Below are positions 10,218 to 18,780 of a stretch of 64,000 nt of DNA, one piece after another (within the stretch, counting starts at the first letter, position 1; each line of letters opens with the position of its first letter). The DNA is taken from assembly GCA_022865305.1 (NCBI GenBank), contig JALHSP010000071.1, forward strand, positions 62,001-126,000. Direction: 5' to 3'. The position numbers and the translations under genes are program-made. The notes beneath the pieces are model-generated. The model did no database searches. It had not been told where the DNA came from and saw only the letters and a list, made by a program, of their open reading frames with translations. Source of the DNA: Bacteroidales bacterium. Its GTDB lineage: Bacteria > Bacteroidota > Bacteroidia > Bacteroidales > VadinHA17.

Positions 10218-11030
10218 CTATTTCAGAATAAAATTATAAGTTATTGTACCCTTCTGAATGGAAGGAGCATCGGGTTTTACCTCAAATTGTGCTTCCAGGG
10301 CAGCTTCCTTTGCAACTCTTAAGAGATATTCATCAAGCGTATTGGATCCCTTTATACCGGGGACTGCCTGTATAACTTTTCCGGATCTGTCGACGCTGAC
10401 TTCCACAACCACCTTTCCCTCGCCCTGATAATCATACCTGGGTAAAGGAAGTTTCTGAAATCCGCGACCTGCGAGATCGTATGAAATACCCTTATCACCC
10501 AGTCCGCTGCCCTCTCCACGGTTTTTCGAATCGACCGATCCTGTTGGTGCACCCTGATTCCCCTGACCACCTGCAACACCTTCTCCCGTGGAAGTGGTTC
10601 CGGCATTTTTCGAAGCAGTCAAAGCATTTTTGGTCCTGTTCATTATATCTGCCTGTCGTTGCTGATCAGCTTCAATCTTCTCAAGGCGTTTCTTTTCAGC
10701 CTCCGGATCGACCTTTTTTACTTCAGGTGCCTCTTCATCATTCTGTGTAAGGAGGGGATCTTCTTCTGCTTTTATTGTTGCATCGGATGAAGGAGGAGGG
10801 GATGTTTCCTCCTGTACTGCAGGAGGAGAAGGTTCTATAAGCCCCAATCCTGTTTCATCAGTTCCGAAATTAATCAGGATTCCTTCCTCAAGTTCAGGAG
10901 GCGGAGGCACAGAGAATCCGACAACAATAAGTAAACCAAGTACAACGAGGTGGATTGCAGTTGTACCAACAATACCTTTCCTTCGTTCTGAAGGAAATTT
11001 GTGAAGATCGTTATTTGGGCGTGGTCGCAA
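10218..11030 (-). CDS. tonB: TonB-like energy transducer
   Basis: A 270-residue protein with one N-terminal membrane helix (about 20-40, GTTAIHLVVLGLLIVVGFSV), a long proline/acid-rich periplasmic spacer containing PPPP and EAEKKRLEKIEADQQRQ, a glycine-rich stretch (150-180), and a C-terminal TonB-type domain (GKVVVEVSVDRSGKVIQAVP). It transmits proton-motive-force energy from ExbB/ExbD to outer-membrane receptors. The start overlaps the exbD stop by 20 bases. The spacer composition also resembles TolA, but the C-terminal fold motif favours TonB. Confidence 0.9.
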   Translation of the reverse strand: MRPRPNNDLHKFPSERRKGIVGTTAIHLVVLGLLIVVGFSVPPPPELEEGILINFGTDETGLGLIEPSPPAVQEETSPPPSSDATIKAEEDPLLTQNDEEAPEVKKVDPEAEKKRLEKIEADQQRQADIMNRTKNALTASKNAGTTSTGEGVAGGQGNQGAPTGSVDSKNRGEGSGLGDKGISYDLAGRGFQKLPLPRYDYQGEGKVVVEVSVDRSGKVIQAVPGIKGSNTLDEYLLRVAKEAALEAQFEVKPDAPSIQKGTITYNFILK

Positions 11031-11406
11031 TTATTAATTTATAATTATTTTTCTGTGCAATATTCAAAACTTCCACAACGCTTTCAAAAGGAACAGTTTT
11101 GTCGGCATGTAAGGATATATATGTATCCGGGGAGTTTCCAAGTTTCTGTTTCAGGATTCCCTCGAGCTCTTCCATGGTAGCAACAGGTTGCTGTTCAACG
11201 TAATACTTCTGATCACGTGTTATTGAAACAGTTGTCAGTGGTTTGGCTGAAGTCTGGGTGCTTCCTTTAGGAAGAAGCAGTTTAAGCGCAGTGGGATGAA
11301 CCAGCGTTGAAGTTAACATGAAGAATATAAGCAGATTAAATACCACATCAGTCATCCCGACCGCACTGAAGTTAACACTAATCTTATTTCTTTGTGAGAT
11401 TGCCAT
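11011..11406 (-). CDS. exbD: ExbD/TolR family biopolymer transport protein
   Basis: A 131-residue protein with a short cytoplasmic tail, one membrane helix (about 18-38, GMTDVVFNLLIFFMLTSTLV) and a periplasmic domain. The helix carries the conserved D20, the proton-conducting aspartate of ExbD/TolR. It lies two bases after exbB and overlaps tonB, forming a compact energy-transduction cassette. ExbD and TolR cannot be separated by sequence alone; the adjacent TonB-type protein favours ExbD. Confidence 0.93.
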   Translation of the reverse strand: MAISQRNKISVNFSAVGMTDVVFNLLIFFMLTSTLVHPTALKLLLPKGSTQTSAKPLTTVSITRDQKYYVEQQPVATMEELEGILKQKLGNSPDTYISLHADKTVPFESVVEVLNIAQKNNYKLIIATTPK

Positions 11407-11407
11407 C

Positions 11408-12100
11408 TTAACGTTCTGTTTTTACCGGTTCATTCAAAATATCCAAAAATTCAGTAAGGGTAGCTTCAAGATTAAAAACAACCTTCTCAACCTTGACTAC
11501 GAGGGTATTATAAGCAAAATACCCGAGTATACCGACAATAAGTCCTGCGACTGTAGTAATAAGGGCAGTATAGATACCATCTGAAAGAAGTGATACTTCA
11601 ATATTATTACCTGCCTGAGACATAGCGTAAAATGATTGTACCATCCCTATTACAGTTCCGAGGAATCCAAGCATAGGTTCAGCACCGGTTATTGTTGCCA
11701 GTGTAGGGAAGCTCTTTTCAAGCTTTGAGATTTCAAGCTTTCCGACATTTTCAATGGCTGTACTTATATCCTGCAAAGGTCTGCCTAACCTGCTGATGCC
11801 CTTTTCTATCATCCTTGCCGAAGGACTTTCCGTTGATCTGCATAATGCCAATGCTGCTTCCAGCTTGCCATCATGAATATAATCCTTTATCCTGTTCATG
11901 AAGTTCTGGTCTTCTTTTGTAGCTTTCCTTATTACATAATATCTTTCAATAAAAATATATACAGCCACGAATGATAAGAGTATTATAGGAATCATAACCC
12001 AGCCTCCTTTTATTGCCAGATCAAGAAGTGTTAGTTTCATCTCACTTGCTGTTTCAACAGGAACAGAACCCTGTTGCATTATGAACTGTAAAAATGCCAT
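11408..12100 (-). CDS. exbB: ExbB/TolQ/MotA family proton channel protein
   Basis: A 230-residue inner-membrane protein with three predicted helices: about 32-52 (GWVMIPIILLSFVAVYIFIE), 130-155 (LGFLGTVIGMVQSFYAM) and 170-200 (ALITTVAGLIVGILGYF). The GxxGTVxGM and TTxxGLxxG motifs are the ExbB/TolQ signature. It is the first gene of the exbB-exbD-tonB run. A 173-base gap to tamB precedes it and probably contains the promoter; no clear box was recognised there. Confidence 0.94.
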   Translation of the reverse strand: MAFLQFIMQQGSVPVETASEMKLTLLDLAIKGGWVMIPIILLSFVAVYIFIERYYVIRKATKEDQNFMNRIKDYIHDGKLEAALALCRSTESPSARMIEKGISRLGRPLQDISTAIENVGKLEISKLEKSFPTLATITGAEPMLGFLGTVIGMVQSFYAMSQAGNNIEVSLLSDGIYTALITTVAGLIVGILGYFAYNTLVVKVEKVVFNLEATLTEFLDILNEPVKTER

Positions 12101-12273
12101 GTTTTTTCTATTAATTAGATTTTAAAATAATTTATCTCAACCTCTTTAAATGAATTCAGGTGCGAAGTTATTAATAAACGTATTGAACCTGTATTCTATT
12201 ATACCGGATTAATAACATTACTAAATTATTTATTAACTTATACTTTTTGCTAAAAGGCTGAATGTCAGAGCAA

Positions 12274-15200
12274 TCAATTTTCAGTAATCGTAGGATTATC
12301 TTCTTTCTTCATTTCAGATTTCTCCCTTTTCCTGAATAAATCTGAAAACTTGTCAAAATCCTGTTGAAAGAAAAAACCGAATCCCTGAGTATAATCTCCT
12401 TTAATTCCACTACCGGTATATAAACTATTGAACCTGTTAAATACCTTGAATCGTATTTTTTCAGCGATTTTGTATTCAATATCAACATCAGGAATCTGAT
12501 AAGTATGATTTGCAGCACTTCCCTGGGCTCTTACATCGAAATTGCCGTTTATTGTTACTTTATCATTCAACAGCTGTGTTGAGAGTGCTACCTGAACTTC
12601 CTGGGAATTCGGATTATTATAACCTGGCCGGTAAACAAATCCTACATCAAAATCATTGCTGATTTGCGATAGCCAATTACTGAGCTGGTTTGAAAGCATT
12701 TCCGTGGTTGTAGTGGTAGGGGATGTTTTAAGGGAATACATAGATGAAACATCAGAATAAAATTGGTTCATTACCAGGAGGTAAAGGAACTGACGGCTTA
12801 ATTCCTCTTCTGTGGTAATTGCGCTTTTAAGGATAGACCTTGTTTGTTCATCAGCCTGGGGCAGATCAATATTTAATCCAATTACAGGATTAAACAGCTT
12901 ACCTGATAAATTAAGCTGACACTCGATTGGAATTCTTTCGTTCCCCGCTTCTCCAGGTAAAATTTCAGCTAGTGAGGTTTTCAGCTTATAAATAGCTTTC
13001 ATATCAATCTCAGCATTATCAATATCTCCTCTGAAAGTTATTTTACCTCCATTTTCTACACTGAAGTGTTTATTAAAAATATTACCGAGAGTGAACAGGT
13101 AGTCACCATCCTCAATAATATAATCCCCTGAAATCCTGAGGTCACCATTTCTATCAAGATTAATATTCAGATTTCCTGATCCATGACCTTTTATTACGTC
13201 CCCTACTTTCGGGTCGAAAATAAGCTGTATTTCAGCCTCTGGTGTCACTTCAAGATCAAAGTTAATTTCCATCCCTGTCTCAGTTGCCGGAGCAGGGATT
13301 TCATTAACTGTACTTTCTTCTGTTTTTACTGTTGTATCGGGGTTTATAAATGTAATATAAGAATAATCCGACACAGTTTCGCTTGTGTTCAAAGGGATAT
13401 AAATTTTGGTGTTCCTGCCTGTTTTTGCAGAAATATCGAACGAAAGCAAATCCAGTGTACTTTTGATTGTTGTGACTCCGGAGCCGTAAGCAGTTCCATA
13501 AAATAACTCATTGTCTTTTGGCTTTGTATTCAGTACCATGCATTCATTGATATTTATCATCAGGTCAGCGGTGAAATCCTTGAAATATTTATGATAAACC
13601 GATCCGTTGAGGTTCGCAATATTGCCTTTTTCATCTGTAAGCCTGATATTTTTAAACCTGATCTCATTTTTATCGAATCTTATTGAATCATTCAGTCTGT
13701 ACTTTGTCTGCAGATAATCAATTTTCATGGATGCATTTTCAGCCAATAGGGCTCCCTTCAGAACAAGACCGCGGATCTCTCCCGACAGGTTCACTTTGCC
13801 GGTTGCTGAGCCGGTAATTCCGGAAGCAAATATATTGAGTAACGGATTAAGGGCATCAACAGGCAGCTTATCAGCACTGGCATTGAGATTAATCATTTTT
13901 GTTACCGGGTCATATGATCCGGCAATATCAATCATTTTCTTCCCTGCAAGATTATTGCCAGCATTGATGTTTGCGACTTTTTTCTTATTGTCCCATGCTG
14001 AAATAATTGAAAGATCACCCAATTCACTTTCGAGGATAGAAAAATTGTTAACCTTCACATCACTTTCAAGTAAAATATTTCTGTAAACATCAGTTAAAAA
14101 GAGATTGCCATTGAGCACTCCTTTCAGTGAAAGAGAAAACATGTCGGGATCATTATTCCTGTTTATTATGTAATTAAGAGGGGAGAGGTCTATTCCTTTA
14201 AATTCAAGATGCAACGTATCACCAGTATCTTCCGAAATATTACCATCAACAAGGTAATAACGCTCTTTACTGCTTATAAACAGATTGTTAATCTTTACTG
14301 AACTAGTGTCGAAAAGGACTGATGAATTACTGACCTTCCACAAATTATTCCGACTATAGATATTAGTGGAATCAATATTTATTGTGAGAATTGGATTACC
14401 TTTTCCGGAAGTATTTTGTAAAAAGTTTCCCCTGGCTATAAAATTGCCGCTATTAAGAATTTTGTCTTTATTATCCCAGTTAACTGTAAAAACAAATTTA
14501 TCAGGTACTGTATTAAGGTTTACAGAAAAACCTTTAAGTTCAGATTGTCCCAGAAGGTTCAGGGAACTACTCTTCATATCAAAGGAAAATTCGGGTAAAA
14601 TAACCTTTGCATCAACAGTAATGTCCTTAAGCATATTGTTCCCGAAACTAAATGTACCGGCCTTCCCTGAAATACTTATAATACTGTCCGGAAAAACAGC
14701 ACCGTTTATTGCACTTTTTTCAGAAAGCAGAATTCCGGAGCGGAAGAAATTATTGATTTTGTCAGTATTCTTAAAGGCTATATTAAAAGTAAAGCTATTT
14801 TTTTTTGCTTCGTTTTCCTGTACAGGGACGGAAAACCTGGAAGGCATCAGGGAGGCCAGTATTGACTTAAATGACGTTCTTAATTGTGCGAAATTGTAAT
14901 TCCCCCTGAGGTCGGCATCGACAAAATCGGTGCGAAGACTCATTGCAGGCAGGTCATTTTCAGTAAAAGTTCTTAACGACATATCGTAAAACTCAAGAAT
15001 TTTACCGTATTTCCTGATACTGGAATTTAAGAGCTTTATTTCGCCGTCAAGATTATCAATGTTACTGCCTTTTATATTGGCTGTCATAAGCATTGAAAGA
15101 TTTGAAGTAGTGTCGGTCTTGTCAAAATTGAGCTTGTTAAGATCAGCTTCTGCCAGATTCATTGTAAAATCAAATTCCGGCATTTCTTTACTGAAATTTA

Positions 15201-16728
15201 GCATCCCCAACAGATCCAGTTTTATATTTTCATCTGCTATTTTTATGCTTCCATCCCATGTCTTTTCCTTAAAGATACCACTCAATGCAATATTCCGGTA
15301 CTTATAATTATTTATTTCAATACTGTCAATTCGACCTGTAAGATTCCCTGAGAAATTCTTAAGGGCATATGAATACCCGTCAATATCTGTCTTCATGCTG
15401 ATGTTACCAAATAAATCGCTCCTGCCTGTAATTTTTCCAAGAGCTATACTGCTCCCTGTTATCAGTCCATTTATTCTGAACCCGCTTGTTTCTTCAGGTC
15501 TCAGCGAGATATCGGTACTTAACGTTCCAATGTCGGTTCTGATCTTTCCATATGTGACAAAATCAGTAGTAAATCCTGTGAAGCTGCCATCGAATGATAT
15601 ATTCCCGAGTTTGTACAGAATTTCAGGCCATTTAACAGGATTTTTGCCGGGAATTTTAATTTTTTCAATATCTTTTAAATTGATGTTCAGGTTATTGATG
15701 CCTAAGTAAATAAATGTATTGCCTATTTCCGGGAGTCCAGAAAAATCAAAATCACAATCAAGGTAGGTTTCGTCACTGTATGATAACTGGATATTCCGGC
15801 CTCTAAGTTCTGAAACTGTTCCGAAAACTCTCCCTGATAACCATGCCGACTCTTCAATTCCTTTTACTGGTGATACAAAATATTGCAGATCTGAGCTGCT
15901 CACCAGAGATTTATTAAGTACAAGATCAATTTTTATCTCTTTTATAAAATTTCTGAATGAAGCAGATGAATCAGCATGAAGTCCAAAATGTGAGATATTC
16001 AGGACGGTGCTGTCGCATAGTAATAAAGCTGAATTGAACAGGATATCGCTTTTTGTGATAATTACATCACTGCTCATTCTGTTCACTGCAAAACCGGATG
16101 ATTCTCTGAAGCCAAGGTTGTAAATGCTGAAGGAGGTAGTATCTCTGTATACCTCAAATTCTTCCACGATCGCATTTAAATCATTAAGCCGCAGATTATT
16201 GAAATTGATCGGAGTGCTGCTCTTAATACCGGATTTATTTATAAGGGAAAATCTTGCATCGCTGAGTTCAATCTGATTTATTGAGAAATCGCTTTCTGTT
16301 TTCTTTAAGGTGTCTTCAGGTGTTCGGATCAGATCGAGATACCACGATAGATTCAGCACTCCGGAAGTATCAGTAATAAGAGCAACAAATGGTTTTATCA
16401 TTATAACTTTGCCCAGAGAAACCTTCTTATTCTTAAAATTGATTCTTCTGATGCCGGCTGATAAGAACTGAGAATAGATCAGTGTATCATCATTTTTATC
16501 TTTTATGAGTATGTCATTTATATTCAGCTTATTAAAAAAGCTAAAATGAATCTTGCCAACAGATATTACGGATTGAAATTCTTCAGAAAAATGATTTGTG
16601 ATTCTTTTAACAAGAAGAGTCTGCACTTCGGGAATCCTTAAAACAAAGGAGAGGATGGTCGGTATTGCAATTATGATCCCGATAACTATAATAAAATATT
16701 TGATTGATCTTTTAATACTTCTGAGCAT
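12274..16728 (-). CDS. tamB: TamB-like translocation/assembly module (DUF490) protein
   Basis: A giant 1484-residue protein with one N-terminal membrane anchor (about 10-30, YFIIVIGIIIAIPTILSFVL) followed by a long beta-rich repetitive region and a C-terminal DUF490 domain (about 1180-1450; segments such as EMNFDLEVTPEAEIQLIFDP and GDYLFTLGNIFNKHFSVENG). TamB-type proteins span the periplasm and act in outer-membrane protein or lipid delivery. The BamA-like partner TamA is not adjacent. Bacteroidota commonly carry tamB next to and divergent from tsaD, as here, except that about one kilobase of other material separates them in this window. Confidence 0.9.
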   Translation of the reverse strand: MLRSIKRSIKYFIIVIGIIIAIPTILSFVLRIPEVQTLLVKRITNHFSEEFQSVISVGKIHFSFFNKLNINDILIKDKNDDTLIYSQFLSAGIRRINFKNKKVSLGKVIMIKPFVALITDTSGVLNLSWYLDLIRTPEDTLKKTESDFSINQIELSDARFSLINKSGIKSSTPINFNNLRLNDLNAIVEEFEVYRDTTSFSIYNLGFRESSGFAVNRMSSDVIITKSDILFNSALLLCDSTVLNISHFGLHADSSASFRNFIKEIKIDLVLNKSLVSSSDLQYFVSPVKGIEESAWLSGRVFGTVSELRGRNIQLSYSDETYLDCDFDFSGLPEIGNTFIYLGINNLNINLKDIEKIKIPGKNPVKWPEILYKLGNISFDGSFTGFTTDFVTYGKIRTDIGTLSTDISLRPEETSGFRINGLITGSSIALGKITGRSDLFGNISMKTDIDGYSYALKNFSGNLTGRIDSIEINNYKYRNIALSGIFKEKTWDGSIKIADENIKLDLLGMLNFSKEMPEFDFTMNLAEADLNKLNFDKTDTTSNLSMLMTANIKGSNIDNLDGEIKLLNSSIRKYGKILEFYDMSLRTFTENDLPAMSLRTDFVDADLRGNYNFAQLRTSFKSILASLMPSRFSVPVQENEAKKNSFTFNIAFKNTDKINNFFRSGILLSEKSAINGAVFPDSIISISGKAGTFSFGNNMLKDITVDAKVILPEFSFDMKSSSLNLLGQSELKGFSVNLNTVPDKFVFTVNWDNKDKILNSGNFIARGNFLQNTSGKGNPILTINIDSTNIYSRNNLWKVSNSSVLFDTSSVKINNLFISSKERYYLVDGNISEDTGDTLHLEFKGIDLSPLNYIINRNNDPDMFSLSLKGVLNGNLFLTDVYRNILLESDVKVNNFSILESELGDLSIISAWDNKKKVANINAGNNLAGKKMIDIAGSYDPVTKMINLNASADKLPVDALNPLLNIFASGITGSATGKVNLSGEIRGLVLKGALLAENASMKIDYLQTKYRLNDSIRFDKNEIRFKNIRLTDEKGNIANLNGSVYHKYFKDFTADLMININECMVLNTKPKDNELFYGTAYGSGVTTIKSTLDLLSFDISAKTGRNTKIYIPLNTSETVSDYSYITFINPDTTVKTEESTVNEIPAPATETGMEINFDLEVTPEAEIQLIFDPKVGDVIKGHGSGNLNINLDRNGDLRISGDYIIEDGDYLFTLGNIFNKHFSVENGGKITFRGDIDNAEIDMKAIYKLKTSLAEILPGEAGNERIPIECQLNLSGKLFNPVIGLNIDLPQADEQTRSILKSAITTEEELSRQFLYLLVMNQFYSDVSSMYSLKTSPTTTTTEMLSNQLSNWLSQISNDFDVGFVYRPGYNNPNSQEVQVALSTQLLNDKVTINGNFDVRAQGSAANHTYQIPDVDIEYKIAEKIRFKVFNRFNSLYTGSGIKGDYTQGFGFFFQQDFDKFSDLFRKREKSEMKKEDNPTITEN

Positions 16729-16890
16729 TTAAAGAATAAAATCTTATAATATCCGTTTCAAAGTTCACCAATCTTCCAGGGTATAAAGATAATAAATACC
16801 CCTCTAAAAATATAAGAGTCTTAATTGTTTAGATCAAAGATTATGCCGTCATTTGATTTCAGTAACAACAGGGTATCATAATTTAATAAT

Positions 16891-17178
16891 TCATTTATTC
16901 AAATAGATTCTTTGAAAGAATATCCATTTTTTGTTTTTACTTTCATTGATTTCAGTAATTACAACATCTTCCTTTTTATAACCTTTTGCCTGACAATACT
17001 GATTAATCCGCTCATAAGCCAGGGATTTCTGAACAGAGGGATCGGAAATAACATGGATAATATCTGTTTTATAAAATACAGAAAAAGAAATCCATCCAAA
17101 CCAGGTTTTTATTTTTGTATCATAAAAAGAGCCTTCGCCATTATCATAACGGATTATTCTGAACTTTCTTTTTTTCAT
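16891..17178 (-). CDS. Hypothetical protein
   Basis: A 95-residue reading frame starting MKKRKFRIIRYDNGEGSF, rich in lysine and aromatic residues, with no signal peptide or membrane helix. I do not recognise the family. Its small size and composition resemble accessory proteins found on phages and integrative elements of Bacteroidota. An overlapping 100-codon frame on the other strand is less convincing (long hydrophobic runs, no plausible start context). It lies in the interval between tamB and tsaD with the folded RNA and AbrB-like gene and may have arrived with them. Confidence 0.55.
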   Translation of the reverse strand: MKKRKFRIIRYDNGEGSFYDTKIKTWFGWISFSVFYKTDIIHVISDPSVQKSLAYERINQYCQAKGYKKEDVVITEINESKNKKWIFFQRIYLNK

Positions 17179-17238
17179 AACCTGTACCTGAATATTTTCA
17201 TATTGCTAAGTTAAGAAATAAACAGGTTAAAAGTGCGC

Positions 17239-17246
17239 TATTTTTG
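17239..17246 (+). promoter_or_regulatory. Candidate -7 box upstream of the folded RNA
   Basis: TATTTTTG fits TAnnTTTG exactly. A transcript starting about six bases later would begin near 17252, run through the folded region at 17283-17437, and continue into the AbrB-like gene at 17492. The nearest upstream TTG is too far for a standard -33 element. Confidence 0.45.
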
Positions 17247-17282
17247 TTGCCTGGAACAAAGGGTAAAGAGCTCGGAAATGAT

Positions 17283-17437
17283 CCCGGTTCATCCTGTAAT
17301 GCGTACGCAGAAATGCCAGGCGGCATAGTCTAATACTGGAGCAGGTAAATAATTAATTGCTGCAAGTGGCTATGAAAGAGCCGTATATGAATAATCCTGG
17401 GTGCAAACCAGGTGGCATGGTGCATTACGGGACCGGG
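17283..17437 (+). ncRNA. Candidate structured non-coding RNA (undescribed)
   Basis: No reading frame fills this stretch, but it folds well. The outer stem pairs 17283-17288 (CCCGGU) with 17432-17437 (ACCGGG) and 17293-17302 (CCUGUAAUGC) with 17422-17431 (GCAUUACGGG). That gives 16 pairs, one of them G-U, interrupted only by a 4-nt bulge (UCAU) on the left side. Four hairpins can form inside: 17313-17326 (AUGCC/GGCAU), 17341-17363 (GCAG/CUGC), 17368-17382 (GGCU/AGCC) and 17396-17412 (CCUGG/CCAGG, 7-nt loop GUGCAAA). The result is a multi-branched closed RNA of about 155 nt. It could be a cis-acting leader for the AbrB-like gene, a stand-alone RNA, or a remnant of a mobile intron. I matched it to no known riboswitch. 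Confidence 0.5.
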
Positions 17438-17445
17438 TATTGCAT

Positions 17446-17477
17446 CAACGTATTAAAAAACGTATCTTAATACGTTG
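17446..17477 (+). repeat. Inverted and direct repeat before the AbrB-like gene
   Basis: A perfect 10-bp inverted repeat, CAACGTATTA (17446-17455) and TAATACGTTG (17468-17477), lies 14 bases before the ATG at 17492. The heptamer AACGTAT occurs twice directly (17447 and 17459, 12 bases apart) and once inverted (17470-17476), so a second, competing 7-bp hairpin is possible. There is no U-run, which argues against a simple terminator. It may be an operator for the downstream DNA-binding protein or a leader switch. Confidence 0.5.
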
Positions 17478-17491
17478 AAAAATTTAAAGTC

Positions 17492-17674
17492 ATGACACGC
17501 AGAAAAACAGATGAGAGTCACATACGAAGCCTGACAAAAGTATCCGGAGGCACAAGTTATGCAGTAACCATTCCCATGGAGTACATCCGGAAGCTGAAAT
17601 GGAGAGCAAAACAAAAACTGGATGTAAGGCTTTATCAGGACCGGATCATTATCCGTGACTGGAAGTCCGGGTAG
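17492..17674 (+). CDS. Small AbrB/SpoVT-type DNA-binding protein
   Basis: A 60-residue protein whose core, LTKVSGGTSYAVTIPMEYIR followed by LKWRAKQKLDVRLYQDRIII, matches the swapped-hairpin AbrB/MazE fold: a sheet carrying G-S-x-x-V-T-I-P, a short helix, then two strands. Such proteins dimerise and bind DNA, often at their own promoter. No toxin partner is encoded beside it, so an antitoxin role is not supported. A repeat-rich hairpin and a folded RNA lie directly upstream. It is 70 bases before tsaD on the same strand. Confidence 0.75.
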   Translation: MTRRKTDESHIRSLTKVSGGTSYAVTIPMEYIRKLKWRAKQKLDVRLYQDRIIIRDWKSG

Positions 17675-17744
17675 TTTTTTTTATTATTCAAGAATTCCTG
17701 ACTGAAATGAGGAACCTCTGAATGATATTTTAAAAAAAGAATTG

Positions 17745-18758
17745 ATGGCAGTTACCATATTAGCAATAGAGTCTTCCTGTGATGATACTTCTGTGGCGGT
17801 CATCAGGGATGGCTATATTCTTTCCAGTCTGACTGCCAGCCAGGATATTCATAAATCGTATGGAGGTGTTGTTCCGGAGCTTGCATCGAGGGCTCATCAG
17901 GCTAATATTGTACCGGTTACAGATCAGGCGATAAAAAGGGCAGGTATCAGGATCAGTGAGATTAATGCGGTTGCTTTTACCAGAGGTCCGGGCCTTCTTG
18001 GTTCTTTGCTGGTAGGTACTTCATTCGCAAAAGGTTTTGCACTTACCTGCAATATTCCTCTTATCGAAGTTAATCACCTTCAGGCTCATGCACTGGTTCA
18101 CTTCATTAAGGAAAAAGGCAAAGAAATTAAAGTCCCTGGTTTCCCATTCTTATGTTTACTCGTTTCCGGAGGACATACAAGGATCATTCTTCTCAGGAGT
18201 CATCTTGAAATGGAAGTACTTGGGAACACTATTGATGACGCGGCAGGAGAAGCTTTTGATAAATGTGGTAAAATAATGGGATTTCCATATCCTGCCGGAC
18301 CAATAATTGATAAGCTGGCATCAGCAGGTAATAAAAAAGCTTTTGTCTTTCCAAAACCTTCAGTAAGAGGTCTTGATTTCAGCTTCAGCGGATTAAAAAC
18401 CAGTTTTCTTTATTTTCTCAGAGACAGGATAAAAGATGATCCTGATTTTATTGAAAAAAACGAATCTGATTTATGTGCCTCACTTCAGTATGTAATTGTC
18501 AGCATTTTAACCGGCAGACTGGTTAAGGCATCAATACAGACAGGAATTAATGAGGTTGGAATTGCCGGCGGTGTGTCAGCAAATTCAGAGCTGAGAAATG
18601 CTGTCAGGGCAGAAGCTGAAAAAAGATCCTGGAATCTCTTTATCCCGGAATTAAGCTATACCACTGATAATGCGGCTATGATAGGAATTACAGGATATTT
18701 TAAATATCTTAGAGGTGAATTTAGCGGTCAGGAAGTTGCGCCTCTTGCAAGGTTCTGA
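17745..18758 (+). CDS. tsaD: tRNA N6-threonylcarbamoyladenosine transferase TsaD
   Basis: This enzyme transfers threonylcarbamoyl to A37 of tRNAs reading ANN codons, together with TsaB and TsaE. The 337-residue protein starts MAVTILAIESSCDDTSVAV. I chose the ATG at 17745 over the TTG one codon earlier. Metal-binding H111 and H115 lie in NHLQAHA, and VSGGHT, NTIDDAAGEAFDK and the C-terminal SYTTDNAAMIG are all present. It is complete and of family length. The next gene starts 22 bases after its stop. Confidence 0.97.
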   Translation: MAVTILAIESSCDDTSVAVIRDGYILSSLTASQDIHKSYGGVVPELASRAHQANIVPVTDQAIKRAGIRISEINAVAFTRGPGLLGSLLVGTSFAKGFALTCNIPLIEVNHLQAHALVHFIKEKGKEIKVPGFPFLCLLVSGGHTRIILLRSHLEMEVLGNTIDDAAGEAFDKCGKIMGFPYPAGPIIDKLASAGNKKAFVFPKPSVRGLDFSFSGLKTSFLYFLRDRIKDDPDFIEKNESDLCASLQYVIVSILTGRLVKASIQTGINEVGIAGGVSANSELRNAVRAEAEKRSWNLFIPELSYTTDNAAMIGITGYFKYLRGEFSGQEVAPLARF

Positions 18759-18780
18759 TATAAACTGCCTGTTTATAAAA

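Noticed and set aside
16912-17214. 100-codon frame on the plus strand opposite the hypothetical gene
   Set aside because: Its translation is a chain of hydrophobic and aromatic runs with no family resemblance, and the minus-strand frame has the better start and composition.
17283-17437. Remnant of a group II intron (GAGCCGTA resembles a domain V start)
   Set aside because: The 3' strand of domain V is absent at the right distance, no reverse transcriptase is near, and the pairing of the region follows another plan.
17492-17674. AbrB-like protein as antitoxin of a toxin-antitoxin pair
   Set aside because: No toxin-like frame (MazF, PIN or similar) lies on either side.
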